Below, piece by piece: positions 45,382 through 54,766 of a stretch of 64,000 bases of DNA. Under the pieces are notes generated by a model. It was not told the DNA's origin and did not search any database. It was given only the letters and a program-made list of their open reading frames with translations. The stretch lies in NCBI RefSeq assembly GCF_002095535.1, contig NZ_MLJI01000001.1, positions 4,164,412 to 4,228,411 of the forward strand. The letters are read 5' to 3'. The stretch is from Pantoea cypripedii. Lineage in GTDB: Bacteria > Pseudomonadota > Gammaproteobacteria > Enterobacterales > Enterobacteriaceae. Each line of letters begins with the position of its first letter. Positions within the stretch are counted from its first letter, which is position 1. Both the position numbers and the translations under genes were made by a program.

Positions 45382-46756
45382 CTTCTTTCCCCTGTTTTTT
45401 ATAGGTTGTGGCGGTTGATTGCTGCTCCTCACCGACACGCTCAATCGGTCCCATCACCAGCCAGAACAGCAACGCGGCCACCACGCAATGCGCACCAACA
45501 AACACCAGGCCGATGCTGTAGCTGCCGGTCACACCCACGATGATGCCAAACAGCAAGGGGGTGAGGAAACCCGCGATATTCCCGATGCCGTTAAAGATGG
45601 ATCCTGCCAGGCCCACCGCTTCTTTTGGCGCGGTATCGCTGACCACTGTCCAGGTCCCCGCCCCAGCCGCCACGCCTTTGCCAAAAAAGGCGAATGACAT
45701 GATGGCGATAATGCCTGCGTTGCTCGGGATCACGGCGGCAAGGATCAAGGTCGCGGCCATCAGCATCCCGACGATATAAGGCGTTTTACGCGCCCAGGAG
45801 ATGCTCCAGCCGCGCGCCAGCAGTTTGTCCGAAATGTAGCCGCCGCAAATCCCCCCGGCAAAACCGAACAACGCCGGGGCGATGGTGGCAAACCCGGCAT
45901 CCAGAATATTCATGCCGCGCGCCTGCACCAGGTAGATGGGAAACCAGGTAATAAAAAAGTAGCTCAGCGCGATGATGCAATACTGGCCGATATAGGCGCA
46001 CCACAGCATGCGGTTGCTGAGCAGCTTTTTGAACATGGCTTTACTCAGCGCCGGACGCGCCTTGAGCGTTTGTGCTGAATCGATATCCACCAGCGCGCCG
46101 CCATCAACAATATGACGCAGTTCGCTGGCCGACACCTGCGGGTGCTGCTTCGGGCTACGCATAAAGGCCGACCAGACAAACACCGCCAGCACGCCAATAC
46201 CGCCGAGCACGAAGAATGGCCACTCCCAGCCGTAGCGCGACACCAGCCAGCCCGACAGCGGTGAGAAGATGGCAACGGCGAAGTATTGCGCCGAACTGAA
46301 CAGCGACGATGCCCGCCCGCGCTCGGCGCTGGGGAACCACATAATCACCACGCGCGCATTGGCCGGAAAGCTGGGGGCTTCAATCAGGCCGAGAACAAAA
46401 CGCAGCCCAAACATCAGCGCTAATGCCGCCGTCATACCACTGGAAAATTCGCCGACAAAGCCCATCGCAATGGTGGAGAGCGACCAGAGCGCCAGCGTTA
46501 CGCCGTAGACTTTTTTGGTACCGAAGCGGTCGAGGAACAAGCCTCCTGGGATCTGGCCGATCACATAGGCCCAGCTAAAGGCAGAGAGGATCAGACCGAG
46601 CTGGATCGCCGATAAGCCAAATTCCTCTTTGATCGCCGATCCGGAGATCGACAGGATCGAGCGGTCGGCATAGGCCACCACGGAAAGAAACAGGATCAAC
46701 ATCAGCATCCAGATGCGGACATGACTGGTGCGGTTAAGATTTTTTTCTTGCGACAT
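45362..46756 (-). CDS. MFS sugar-acid transporter (ACS family, GudP/GarP-like)
   Basis: 464 residues, 12 helices. YADRSILSISGSAIKEEFGLSAIQLGLILSAFSWAYVIGQIPGGLFLDRFGTKKVYG is the anion:cation symporter (ACS) start. The family imports glucarate, galactarate, galactonate or similar acids with protons. It precedes and overlaps a 2-hydroxyacid dehydrogenase, so the pair probably imports and reduces a sugar acid. The specific substrate is undecided. Confidence 0.88.
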   Translation of the reverse strand: MSQEKNLNRTSHVRIWMLMLILFLSVVAYADRSILSISGSAIKEEFGLSAIQLGLILSAFSWAYVIGQIPGGLFLDRFGTKKVYGVTLALWSLSTIAMGFVGEFSSGMTAALALMFGLRFVLGLIEAPSFPANARVVIMWFPSAERGRASSLFSSAQYFAVAIFSPLSGWLVSRYGWEWPFFVLGGIGVLAVFVWSAFMRSPKQHPQVSASELRHIVDGGALVDIDSAQTLKARPALSKAMFKKLLSNRMLWCAYIGQYCIIALSYFFITWFPIYLVQARGMNILDAGFATIAPALFGFAGGICGGYISDKLLARGWSISWARKTPYIVGMLMAATLILAAVIPSNAGIIAIMSFAFFGKGVAAGAGTWTVVSDTAPKEAVGLAGSIFNGIGNIAGFLTPLLFGIIVGVTGSYSIGLVFVGAHCVVAALLFWLVMGPIERVGEEQQSTATTYKKQGKEDGIKAV

Positions 46757-47112
46757 AAGGTGAATTCCCTGGCTGTGGGAGCCTCCTGCCCCGAAATGAT
46801 GTTTTCAGGAATACCGCTTAATTTTCCCTGTGGAGAAAATATAGAGAGCCAGGCCGGTAGAGGTCATTGTGCGGATGGGGGAATTGCACGGTGAATTTCG
46901 CGCCAGATTTGGCGCATGCCACAAAGAAGGGTGCGGTGCTGCACAGAACCCTGAATTTCCATGCAGCAAAGTGACGGAGTGTGCGCCAGGTCGAGGAAAA
47001 TACTTCGTTAGATAACTATGTGGGTACTAATGGAATGGTGGAAAGATGCGCGATAAATCGCGCCGCTACAGCCCGCACAATCCGTAACGGCGCGATTTAT
47101 CGCGCAAAAAAA
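46757..47112. other. Intergenic stretch between MFS and acetyltransferase genes
   Basis: 356 bases. Apart from the paired repeats at 47048-47105 I see no gene, hairpin or recognisable operator in it. Confidence 0.5.
47048..47105. repeat. Dispersed palindromic repeat, inverted pair (f)
   Basis: GCGCGATAAATCGCGC with CCGCTAC (47048-47069), a 14-base linker, then GTAACGG with CGCGATTTATCGCGC (47084-47105). Flanks face inward, the opposite of copies (c) and (e). Confidence 0.87.
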
Positions 47113-47610
47113 TCAGGGATGACGCAGCAGCGACATCACCACGATATCGTGGTACTCACCGTTGCGCAGACAGGCTTTGCGCCGCACCCCTTCATGCTCA
47201 AAACCGATACGCTGGTAAAGACGCAGCGCGCGATGATTATCATGAAACGCTTCCAGCTCAACGCGCTGCACGCCCAACCAGTTAAAGGCGTAATCAATGC
47301 CAGTACGAATCAGTTGCTCACCGATGCCGCGTCCGCTGAACGCCGGGTCAACGCTGATACCAAAGCTGATACCGTGACGGGTGCGGGGACGATGCTCCAC
47401 AAACAACGTCAGCTCTCCCACCATGGTGCCGTCGATTTCGGCCACAAAGGCGATAAAACCGTCCGCATCCATTTTCTCGAACTTTTTCTCCCAGGTCGCC
47501 ACGCTGGGATAGGGCAATTGCGTGGTCCATTGGTAGACCTCCGGCTGGCTATAAAGGCGCTGGTAAGCTGCCGCATCGCGCGGTTCACGACCACGGATAA
47601 GTAATTCCAT
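47113..47610 (-). CDS. GNAT acetyltransferase (YhhY/AaaT-like)
   Basis: 165 residues. GNAT fold with acetyl-CoA loop SGRGIGEQL (~residues 100-108) and VERVELEAFHDNHRALRLYQRIGFEHEGVRRKACLRNGEYHDIVVMS-type C-terminus. Layout is like E. coli YhhY (AaaT), an amino-acid N-acetyltransferase, though I rate orthology as only probable. The start at 47610 (MELLIRGRE) is the Met after a longer frame with no homologous part. Confidence 0.85.
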   Translation of the reverse strand: MELLIRGREPRDAAAYQRLYSQPEVYQWTTQLPYPSVATWEKKFEKMDADGFIAFVAEIDGTMVGELTLFVEHRPRTRHGISFGISVDPAFSGRGIGEQLIRTGIDYAFNWLGVQRVELEAFHDNHRALRLYQRIGFEHEGVRRKACLRNGEYHDIVVMSLLRHP

Positions 47611-47672
47611 ATCGGTTTTCTCCCTAAGTTGCACTAAGCTGAAAGACTCTATGAGACGGAAAGAGTGACGCT

Positions 47673-49505
47673 ATGCTGTATCGCCGTTTTGAACGTTTTA
47701 TCAATATTTTCCAGGATGCACCAACGGATTCTCCCCCTTCCACTGTCTGGCCGTTTTATCTCTACTATCTGCGCCAGGTGTGGCCGAGTTTTATCGCTCT
47801 GCTGGTTGTCGGGCTGGCTCAGGCACTGATCGAAGTGGCGCTGTTCAGCTATCTCAGCCGTATTATCGATCTGGTGAACCACTCCACCCCCGCCACGCTG
47901 TTTAGCGACAACTGGCCGATTTTACTGTGGATGGCGGTGGTCGCACTGATTCTGCGGCCAATCGTGATTGCCGTGCACGACCTGCTGGTGCATCAGAGTA
48001 TCAACCCCAGCATGACCAGCATGATTCGCTGGCAGCATCACAACTACGTATTACGCCAGAGCCTGAATTTCTTCCAGAACGATTTTGCCGGGCGCATCGC
48101 CCAGCGCATTATGCAAACCGGCAACTCGTTGCGCGATTCGGCGGTGCAACTGGTGGATGCCATCTGGCATGTGCTGATCTATGCCGTCACCTCGCTGGTG
48201 TTGTTCGCCGAAGCCGACTGGCGTTTAATGATCCCGCTGATTATCTGGCTGGTAGCCTATAGCCTGTCGCTGCGTTACTTCGTGCCACGCGTGAAGCAGC
48301 GTTCGGTGGCCTCATCGGAGGCGCGTTCCAAGCTGATGGGCACCATTGTCGATGGCTATACCAACATTGCCACCATCAAATTGTTCGCCCACAACGACCT
48401 CGAAAAACGTTATGCACGCGAGGCGATTCAGGAGCAAACCGACAAAACCCAGCAAGCCAGCCGCATGGTCACCAGCATGGATATCACGCTGTCGAGCCTG
48501 AATGGCCTGCTGATTGTCAGCACCTCCGGGCTGGCGCTGTGGCTGTGGAGCCAGTCGCTGATTAGCGTCGGTGCCATTGCGCTAGCGACCGGCCTGGTGA
48601 TACGCCTGGTGAATATGTCAGGCTGGATCATGTGGGTGGTCAACGGCATCTTCGAAAATATCGGCATGGTGCAGGATGGCCTGAACACCATCTCCCAGCC
48701 GCTCAGCGTGCAGGACGCCCCCGCCGCGAAGAAACTTCAGGTGACGCGCGGCCAAATCCGCTATGAAGACGTGCGTTTTGATTACGGTAGCGGCCGCCAG
48801 GTGATCAATCGTCTCAACCTCAATATCAAACCTGGGGAGAAAATCGGCCTGATCGGCCCGTCGGGTGCCGGGAAATCGACCCTGGTGAATCTGCTGCTGC
48901 GGCTGTACGACCTCAATGGCGGCCGCATCATGATTGACGACCAGAACATCGCCAACGTGACCCAGGAAAGCCTGCGCGGCCAGATTGGCATGATCACCCA
49001 GGACACCTCGCTGCTGCACCGTTCCATCCGTGAAAACCTGTTGTATGGCCGACCGGATGCCACCGAAGCGGAGCTGATACAAGCGATTCACCGCGCGCGC
49101 GCCGACGAGTTTATTCCCTTGCTGTCCGACCCGCAGGGCCGCACCGGGCTGGATGCGCACGTCGGCGAACGCGGCGTGAAGCTGTCTGGCGGCCAGCGTC
49201 AGCGTATCGCCATTGCCCGCGTGCTGCTGAAAGATGCCCCGATCCTGATTATGGATGAAGCCACCTCAGCACTGGATTCCGAAGTGGAAGCGGCGATTCA
49301 GGAAAGTCTGGAAACCTTAATGCAGGGCAAAACGGTGATTGCCATCGCCCACCGTCTCTCCACTATCGCCAAAATGGATCGCCTGGTGGTGCTGGAGAAA
49401 GGTGAAATTGTCGAGATGGGCAACCACCGCGAATTGCTGACCCAGCAGGGTTTGTATGCACGCTTATGGCAGCATCAGACCGGTGGTTTTGTCGGCGTGG
49501 ATTAA
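47673..49505 (+). CDS. ABC exporter with fused membrane and ATPase domains
   Basis: 610 residues. Six-helix ABC exporter domain (~residues 30-330) followed by the ATPase: Walker A GPSGAGKST (~395-403), signature LSGGQRQR, Walker B ILIMDEATSALD, and H-loop AHRLST. It is an MsbA/YddA-class export half-transporter; function as a homodimer is likely. Substrate unknown. Its stop overlaps the converging FemAB-like gene end by four bases. Confidence 0.9.
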   Translation: MLYRRFERFINIFQDAPTDSPPSTVWPFYLYYLRQVWPSFIALLVVGLAQALIEVALFSYLSRIIDLVNHSTPATLFSDNWPILLWMAVVALILRPIVIAVHDLLVHQSINPSMTSMIRWQHHNYVLRQSLNFFQNDFAGRIAQRIMQTGNSLRDSAVQLVDAIWHVLIYAVTSLVLFAEADWRLMIPLIIWLVAYSLSLRYFVPRVKQRSVASSEARSKLMGTIVDGYTNIATIKLFAHNDLEKRYAREAIQEQTDKTQQASRMVTSMDITLSSLNGLLIVSTSGLALWLWSQSLISVGAIALATGLVIRLVNMSGWIMWVVNGIFENIGMVQDGLNTISQPLSVQDAPAAKKLQVTRGQIRYEDVRFDYGSGRQVINRLNLNIKPGEKIGLIGPSGAGKSTLVNLLLRLYDLNGGRIMIDDQNIANVTQESLRGQIGMITQDTSLLHRSIRENLLYGRPDATEAELIQAIHRARADEFIPLLSDPQGRTGLDAHVGERGVKLSGGQRQRIAIARVLLKDAPILIMDEATSALDSEVEAAIQESLETLMQGKTVIAIAHRLSTIAKMDRLVVLEKGEIVEMGNHRELLTQQGLYARLWQHQTGGFVGVD

Positions 49506-50617
49506 TCGCCGCGTCGATATGGCAGGGATTCACGCGCCTCCACCGCCCAGGCGCGCATCCCTGCCCGTTCCTGTTGCAGAAAATCGTCCACTGCGTCACG
49601 CAATCCCGGATGGCTGAGATAGTGCCAGGAGTGGGTCAGCTGTGGCTCAAAACCACGCACCAGCTTGTGCTCGCCCTGCGCCCCCGCATCAAAACGCTGT
49701 AGCCCTTCCGCGATGGCGAAATCCATGCCCTGATAAAAACAGGTTTCGAAATGCAGCCGATCAAACTCCGCCAGACAACCCCAGTAGCGGCCATACAGGG
49801 TGTTGTTATCCACCAGACAGAACGCCATCGCCGCCTGCTGCCCCTGCAATGAAGCGATGCACACGCGGATGCTGTGCGGCATACGCTCCGCCAGCAGGCT
49901 GAAGAAATCACGCGTCAGGTAAGGCCGCTGACCCCGCACCGCATAGGTGTTGGCGTAGCAGGTGTAGACAAAATCCCACTGGTCTTCGCGCAGCTGATCG
50001 CCGCGATACCAGTCAAAGGCGAAACCACTGCTGGCAACCTGCTCGCGCTCTTTGCGCAGCTGTTTACGCTTGCGTGACATCAGGGTATCGAGGAAATCCT
50101 GGAAATCACGGTAGCCGCGATTGTGCCAGTGGTACTGAATACCCAGGCGCGGCAACCAGTCCTCTGCCTGTGCCAGCAGCCCATTGGCGTGCGGCGTGGT
50201 GAAGTTAATATGGGCGCTGCTAAGCCCGTGCTGATGCAGATAATCCGGCAATTGGGCAATTAAGCTGGCGGCATCGCCCAGCAGCCGAGCGCCGGTCACC
50301 GGGCTGAACGGAATCGCGCCAAGCCATTTGGGATAATAAGCAATGCCCGCCCGCTGGCAGGCATCGGCCCACGCGTGATCAAACACGTATTCGCCCCAGG
50401 AGTTGCGTTTGCGATAACCCGGCAGCGCCGCGCGGATTTCCCCCTGTTCGCGCCAGATCAGGTGATCCGGCTGCCAGCCGCTTTCCGGCCGCACGCTGCC
50501 GCTCTCTTCCAGCGTGAGCAGAAAAGCGTGGCGTAAAAACGGTTGATCGTCAGGTAATAACGCATCCCAGGCGGCGGCGCTGACGTCCGCCAGCGATGAC
50601 AGGTGAAGCAAAGACAT
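49502..50617 (-). CDS. FemAB-like GNAT (DUF482) protein
   Basis: 371 residues of the DUF482/FemAB-like superfamily: PEYVFDHAWADACQRAGIAYYPKWLGAIPFSPVTGARLL-type, SRKRKQLRKEREQV, and GFEPQLTHSWHYL near the end. Such proteins are annotated as peptidoglycan- or N-acyl-transferase-like but have little direct evidence. It converges on the ABC exporter and diverges from a LysR gene at 50743. Confidence 0.85.
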   Translation of the reverse strand: MSLLHLSSLADVSAAAWDALLPDDQPFLRHAFLLTLEESGSVRPESGWQPDHLIWREQGEIRAALPGYRKRNSWGEYVFDHAWADACQRAGIAYYPKWLGAIPFSPVTGARLLGDAASLIAQLPDYLHQHGLSSAHINFTTPHANGLLAQAEDWLPRLGIQYHWHNRGYRDFQDFLDTLMSRKRKQLRKEREQVASSGFAFDWYRGDQLREDQWDFVYTCYANTYAVRGQRPYLTRDFFSLLAERMPHSIRVCIASLQGQQAAMAFCLVDNNTLYGRYWGCLAEFDRLHFETCFYQGMDFAIAEGLQRFDAGAQGEHKLVRGFEPQLTHSWHYLSHPGLRDAVDDFLQQERAGMRAWAVEARESLPYRRGD

Positions 50618-50742
50618 CCACGGCTCCCGGCCAGATTAAAGGCGAACCTGTAGTCAAACAGGTTTTGCCAGCGGGGAAAAGGTGCAGCGCACCGAATGCC
50701 AACCGTTTTATACTCTGGCTTTTTACGCCGTCAGGAAACGCC

Positions 50743-51642
50743 ATGGATCGTCTTGATTGTGACCGCATGTTTGTTGCCGTGCTGGAAGTCGGCAGCTTTG
50801 CCGGTGCCGCCGCACGCCTCGGCACCAGCAGCGGCCAGGCCTCGAAGCTGGTGTCAAAACTGGAGCAGGAGCTCGGCGTGCAGCTGTTCAAACGCAGCAC
50901 GCGTGCGCTGTCCCCCACCGAAGTGGGCCGGGCCTATTACGAACGGGTGAAAAGCCTGCTGGAAGCCTTTGATACGCTGGATGCCACGGTGCGCGAAAGC
51001 GCCACCACCCCCACCGGCCGCCTGAAAATCAGCGCACCCGGCACCTTCGGCACCGCCGTGCTCGCCAGCGTGCTGGTGGAGTTTGCCCGTACCTATCCGT
51101 TGATTGAACTGGACGTGAACTTCTCCGATCGTGCAGTGAATATCGTCGATGAAGGGTTCGATATGGCGATTCGCATCGGTAAGCTGGACGACAGCAGCCT
51201 GATTGCCCGTCGCCTGGGTGATGTGCCGGTACGCGTGGCGGCCTCACCCGGCTATCTGCAACAGCACGGCACGCCGCAGCACTGGCGCGATCTGGCGGCT
51301 CATCAATGTATCAGTGACACCAACTTCCGCGATCCCTGGCACTGGCCGTTCGTCACGCCATGCGGCGATAGCGTCAATATGCCGATTCGCGGTCGGTTGT
51401 GTTTTTCCAATACCGAAGCCTGTATGCAGGCGGCACTGGCCGGGCTGGGCATTGCACGTCTGCCGGGTTTTATCGCCGCCCCGGCCTTGCAGCGCGGTGA
51501 GATCGTCTCGCTGCTCGATGCCTTCGCCACTCCACCGCTCGGCCTGTTTGCCCTCTACCCGCACGCCCGTCATCTGGCACAGAAAACCCGCCTGTTGATC
51601 GACTTCCTGGCCGATCATTTCCGTCATCATCCGCCGGGCTGA
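50743..51642 (+). CDS. LysR-family regulator (candidate regulator of yqjG)
   Basis: 299 residues. HTH (MDRLDCDRMFVAVLEVGSFAGAAARLGTSSGQASKLVSKLEQELG) and the LysR effector domain with TPTGRLKISAPGTFGTAVL. The start at 50743 follows CAGGAAACG; the frame upstream is a shadow of the FemAB gene. It precedes yqjG by 99 bases in the same direction, with a palindrome at its stop codon. LysR regulators of this group (YhaJ-like) act on quinone-responsive genes. Confidence 0.9.
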   Translation: MDRLDCDRMFVAVLEVGSFAGAAARLGTSSGQASKLVSKLEQELGVQLFKRSTRALSPTEVGRAYYERVKSLLEAFDTLDATVRESATTPTGRLKISAPGTFGTAVLASVLVEFARTYPLIELDVNFSDRAVNIVDEGFDMAIRIGKLDDSSLIARRLGDVPVRVAASPGYLQQHGTPQHWRDLAAHQCISDTNFRDPWHWPFVTPCGDSVNMPIRGRLCFSNTEACMQAALAGLGIARLPGFIAAPALQRGEIVSLLDAFATPPLGLFALYPHARHLAQKTRLLIDFLADHFRHHPPG

Positions 51643-51664
51643 TTCCTTCCATATTGGAAGGAAT
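51642..51664. promoter_or_regulatory. Palindrome between the LysR gene and yqjG
   Basis: ATTCCTTCCA / TAT / TGGAAGGAAT, perfect 10-base arms, overlapping the last base of the LysR stop and 78 bases before yqjG. No T-run follows, so an operator is more likely than a terminator. Confidence 0.6.
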
Positions 51665-51741
51665 AAAAGCCATTTTGCCCGGATTATCACCCATCTGCTC
51701 AACGGGTAAGCTAACCAGCATCACCACAGAGGAGCAGAGCG

Positions 51742-52683
51742 ATGTTGGTAAACGGTAAGTGGAGCGCAGAGTGGCACCCGGTGCAGGCCACCGATAAACA
51801 GGGCGGCTTTGTCCGTCAGACATCCAGTTTTCGTCACTGGATCAGCAGCGACGGATCGACCGAATTTGCCGCCGAGCCGGATCGCTATCATCTGTATGTG
51901 GCGCTGATTTGTCCGTGGGCCTCACGCACCCTGATTGCCCGCAGCCTGAAAGGGCTGGAGCAGGTGATTAGCGTATCGGTGGTGGAACCACAGCTCGGTG
52001 AGCAGGGCTGGCATTTTGGCGATTATCCCGGTGCCAATCGCGATACCCTGAACAACGCCGAATACCTGCATGAACTCTATACCCGCGCCGCTGCTGATTT
52101 CACTGGCCGCGCCACCGTACCGGTGTTGTGGGATAAAAAGACCCAGACCATCGTGAATAACGAATCCGCCGATATTCTGCGTATGCTGAACAGCGGCTTT
52201 GGATCCCTGGCCGATAACAGCATCGATCTTTATCCGGCGGATCTGCAAAGCGAGATCGACGCCCTGAATGAATCGATCTATCCGCGTCTGAATAACGGCG
52301 TGTATCGCACCGGTTTCGCCACCACGCAAATCAGCTACCAGCAGGCGTTTCATGATGTCTTCAGCCAGCTGGATGAGCTGGAAGAACGGCTGAGTGACGG
52401 GCGTACCTTCCTGCTGGGCGAGCAGCTGACGGAAGCGGATATCCGCCTGTTTGTCACGCTGATCCGCTTTGACGCCGCGTACCACGGGCTGTTCAAATGC
52501 AACCTGCGTCGCCTGCGCGACTATCCGCAACTCAATCGTTACCTGAAGAGTATGCTGGCAGTTTCTGGCGTGCGTCAGACAGTGAATATCGACCATATCA
52601 AACAGGGTTACTATTCAATCAAGGCACTGAATCCGAATGGTATTGTGCCGGTTGGCCCGGATTTGGCGGAATACGGTTTTTAA
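51742..52683 (+). CDS. yqjG: Glutathionyl-hydroquinone reductase YqjG
   Basis: 313 residues. Xi-class GST with catalytic CPWA at residues 57-60 (Cys57), the RYHLYVALICPWASRTLI sequence, and the C-terminal helical domain. It reduces glutathionyl-hydroquinones to hydroquinones. Preceded by a LysR-type gene and a palindrome. It is followed after 11 bases by a carboxylesterase gene in the same direction, probably in one transcript. Confidence 0.95.
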   Translation: MLVNGKWSAEWHPVQATDKQGGFVRQTSSFRHWISSDGSTEFAAEPDRYHLYVALICPWASRTLIARSLKGLEQVISVSVVEPQLGEQGWHFGDYPGANRDTLNNAEYLHELYTRAAADFTGRATVPVLWDKKTQTIVNNESADILRMLNSGFGSLADNSIDLYPADLQSEIDALNESIYPRLNNGVYRTGFATTQISYQQAFHDVFSQLDELEERLSDGRTFLLGEQLTEADIRLFVTLIRFDAAYHGLFKCNLRRLRDYPQLNRYLKSMLAVSGVRQTVNIDHIKQGYYSIKALNPNGIVPVGPDLAEYGF

Positions 52684-52694
52684 GGAGCAGCAAG

Positions 52695-53300
52695 ATGGCA
52701 AAAGCGTTAGTGATTTTTCTGCACGGCGTCGGCAGCAATGGCGCTGACCTGGCGGGACTCGGCCAGCACTGGGCCAGCGTGTTACCGGATGTGGCGTTCG
52801 CCTCGCCGAATGCCCCGATGCCGTTTGAACACGGTATGGGTTATCAGTGGTTCAGCCTGAACGGCGTCACCACGGAAAATCGTCCGGCGCGGGTCCGTGA
52901 AGCGCGGGCCGCGTTTGATGCCACGCTGCTACCGCTGATGGCGCAGCATGGGTTTACCGATGCCTGGGATAAAGTGATTCTGGTGGGATTCTCGCAGGGT
53001 TCGATCATGGCGCTTGATGCGCTGGCCTCAGGCCGCCATCCGCTGGCCGGCGTGGTGGCGTTCTCGGGACGTCTGGCGTTCGATGGTGCCTTGACACCGC
53101 AACCGCATACGCCCGCCCTGCTGATTCACGGCCATGCTGACGGGGTGATCCCGTGGACCGAAAGCGAATCTGCCGCGCTGCGCCTGAAATCTGCCGGTGT
53201 GACGGTGGAGACTCGCTTCGAACCGACCACCGGTCATACCATTTCGTCGCAGGGCGCGATGGAAGCCGCCGCCTTTATCGCCCAATGCTTGCAGGATTAA
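52695..53300 (+). CDS. Carboxylesterase/phospholipase-type alpha/beta hydrolase (YpfH-like)
   Basis: 201 residues. IFLHGVGSNGADL at the start, nucleophile elbow GFSQGS (~residue 105), acidic residue in LIHGHADGVIPW and His in TTGHTIS. This is the phospholipase/carboxylesterase Abhydrolase_2 layout, like E. coli YpfH. The start at 52695 follows AAGGAGCAG, right after yqjG; the frame upstream belongs to yqjG in another reading. Its stop overlaps the converging isomerase gene by four bases. Confidence 0.9.
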   Translation: MAKALVIFLHGVGSNGADLAGLGQHWASVLPDVAFASPNAPMPFEHGMGYQWFSLNGVTTENRPARVREARAAFDATLLPLMAQHGFTDAWDKVILVGFSQGSIMALDALASGRHPLAGVVAFSGRLAFDGALTPQPHTPALLIHGHADGVIPWTESESAALRLKSAGVTVETRFEPTTGHTISSQGAMEAAAFIAQCLQD

Positions 53301-54112
53301 GGCCAGTAGCGATTCAGCGCAGCCCAGGCCTGTTGTGCAGCCACAGCCGGTGGCTGCGCTTTTAATGCATCGTTAAACACTTCAATGCCGACCGGGCCGT
53401 TATAGCCCGCGCTTTTCAACTTATCGACAAAACGCTCCACCTCGATAATACCGTCGCCAGGCAGTAAACGCTGGTGGCGTGCCATATCGATAATGGCGTC
53501 TTTATTCTGCGGCGGCAGCACCGCCATATCGCACAGCTGAACTTCATAGATACGATCGGCGGGGATACCATCGAGCTGGGCAGCGTCGCCCCCCAGGGCG
53601 CAGATGTGGAACAGATCGACCACCAGGCCAATATTGGGTTGATCCAGCCGTTGCAGCCGTTCCCACGCCAGCGGCAGGGTGTTATCGACACTGCACCACG
53701 CCATTGGCTCATACATGATCCGCATCTTGTGACGTGCCGCTTCCGAGGCCATCCAGCGCAGATCTTCATCAATACGCTCGGCCAGGCAATCTTCCCGCGT
53801 GGTGGCCGGAGCCTGGATAGTGTCGCAACCCAGCGCCTGGGCAATCTGAATAAACTGACGCAGTTCTTCGCGCTTTTGCAGACGTTCACGATCCGGCGCA
53901 CCGGTGAAGTCGCGTAACACCTGCAAATTGGTAAATCGGAGTTGCTGCTCTGCGGCCAATTGCGCCAGCGCCAATGTACCCTGCGCGCTGGCCTGCACAT
54001 CTTCACGCCAGATTTCCACCTGATCAAAGCCAGCCGCACGCGCCGCGCGCAGTTTCTGTTCTGGCTCACCGTTTAACAACACCAGGTTAAGGAATTTGGG
54101 GTGACTACTCAT
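53297..54112 (-). CDS. Sugar-phosphate isomerase/epimerase-like TIM-barrel protein
   Basis: 271 residues. Xylose-isomerase-like TIM barrel (AP endonuclease family 2): KLRAARAAGFDQVEIW at the start, IQAPATTRED, IMYEPMAW, NIGLVVDLFHICALGG, VQLCDMAVLPP and GPVGIEVFND carry the usual acidic metal ligands (E, D, H, E). The reaction is unknown. Two Met codons open the frame; the second (54112) is preferred. It stands downstream of crcB on the same strand with a hairpin between. Confidence 0.85.
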   Translation of the reverse strand: MSSHPKFLNLVLLNGEPEQKLRAARAAGFDQVEIWREDVQASAQGTLALAQLAAEQQLRFTNLQVLRDFTGAPDRERLQKREELRQFIQIAQALGCDTIQAPATTREDCLAERIDEDLRWMASEAARHKMRIMYEPMAWCSVDNTLPLAWERLQRLDQPNIGLVVDLFHICALGGDAAQLDGIPADRIYEVQLCDMAVLPPQNKDAIIDMARHQRLLPGDGIIEVERFVDKLKSAGYNGPVGIEVFNDALKAQPPAVAAQQAWAALNRYWP

Positions 54113-54151
54113 CAACGGGCTCCTTAATCGTCCGGATAAATCGGTGACAAA

Positions 54152-54174
54152 TTCTGTGCGTCACGCGCACAGAA
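54152..54174. repeat. Inverted repeat between crcB and the isomerase gene
   Basis: TTCTGTGCG / TCACG / CGCACAGAA, perfect 9-base arms, 40 bases upstream of the isomerase start and 46 past the crcB stop. It has only a short T-tract on the minus strand, so it could be a weak terminator or an operator. Confidence 0.5.
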
Positions 54175-54219
54175 CTCTGACCAGTATCTACCTCTTAATG
54201 GTTATTTCAAGCGTGCTGT

Positions 54220-54597
54220 TTATCCCAGCAGATTGACGACGGTGAAACCGGCGAAGGTCATCAGCAGGGAGCCGATCACATGCACCATCACACTCGACAT
54301 GGCCCAGAAATATTTACCGGTCTGCAACAACACCACTATTTCTGCGGAGAAGGTGGAAAACGTGGTGAGACCGCCACACAGGCCAGTGACAATCAGCAGC
54401 TTCCACATCGGGTCGAGATGCGGGTTTCTGATAAAATATGCCAGCGCTGCGCCAATGATAAATCCGCCCACCAGGTTAACCAGCAGGGTGCCGGGTGGCA
54501 AATTGGGAAACAATGTATTGAATCGGAGAGAAATCAGCCAACGCAGTGAACAACCCACCGCACCGCCCAGCATGACAGCCAATAGCGACTTCAGCAT
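54220..54597 (-). CDS. crcB: Fluoride ion channel CrcB (Fluc)
   Basis: 125 residues with four helices. GGAVGCSLRWLISLRFN, GTLLVNLVGGFIIGA and GLTTFSTFSAEIV are diagnostic of the dual-topology Fluc channels. It exports F-. The start at 54597 (MLKSLLAVM) fits the family; a longer frame would run into the riboswitch. It is preceded by a fluoride riboswitch, an overlapping terminator and a promoter on the same strand, which give F--induced expression. Confidence 0.96.
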   Translation of the reverse strand: MLKSLLAVMLGGAVGCSLRWLISLRFNTLFPNLPPGTLLVNLVGGFIIGAALAYFIRNPHLDPMWKLLIVTGLCGGLTTFSTFSAEIVVLLQTGKYFWAMSSVMVHVIGSLLMTFAGFTVVNLLG

Positions 54598-54645
54598 AAG
54601 TTTGTAGCTCCTGAGATTAGAAACGCGCAGGGCCGCGGCAGGACA

Positions 54646-54700
54646 GAAAAACACCTGACACACCGCCGTCTCCCGCGCAGGGATACGAGTGTTGTCAGGC
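54646..54700 (-). terminator. Terminator overlapping the fluoride riboswitch
   Basis: On the minus strand CCTGACA (54700-54694) pairs with TGTCAGG (54660-54654), with an inner CCC-GGG hairpin, and is followed by TGTTTTTC. The first arm is also the 3' end of the aptamer, so fluoride binding should prevent this hairpin. Confidence 0.75.
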
Positions 54701-54760
54701 GTCATCAGCCGTCTGTTGCCAGAACGGCGGTTGGGAAAGGTGGCACGCCATCACCTTAGG
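54694..54760 (-). promoter_or_regulatory. Fluoride (crcB motif) riboswitch
   Basis: Minus-strand sequence has the aptamer hallmarks in order: GGTGATGGCGTGCCACC at the 5' side, then AACCGCC, then GGCTGATGACGCCTGAC at the 3' side. This matches the crcB-motif consensus (GGxGATGGxGTxCxCC ... AACCGC ... GCTGATGxCxCCT). It precedes crcB by ~100 bases. Confidence 0.88.
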
Positions 54761-54766
54761 CGGAAG

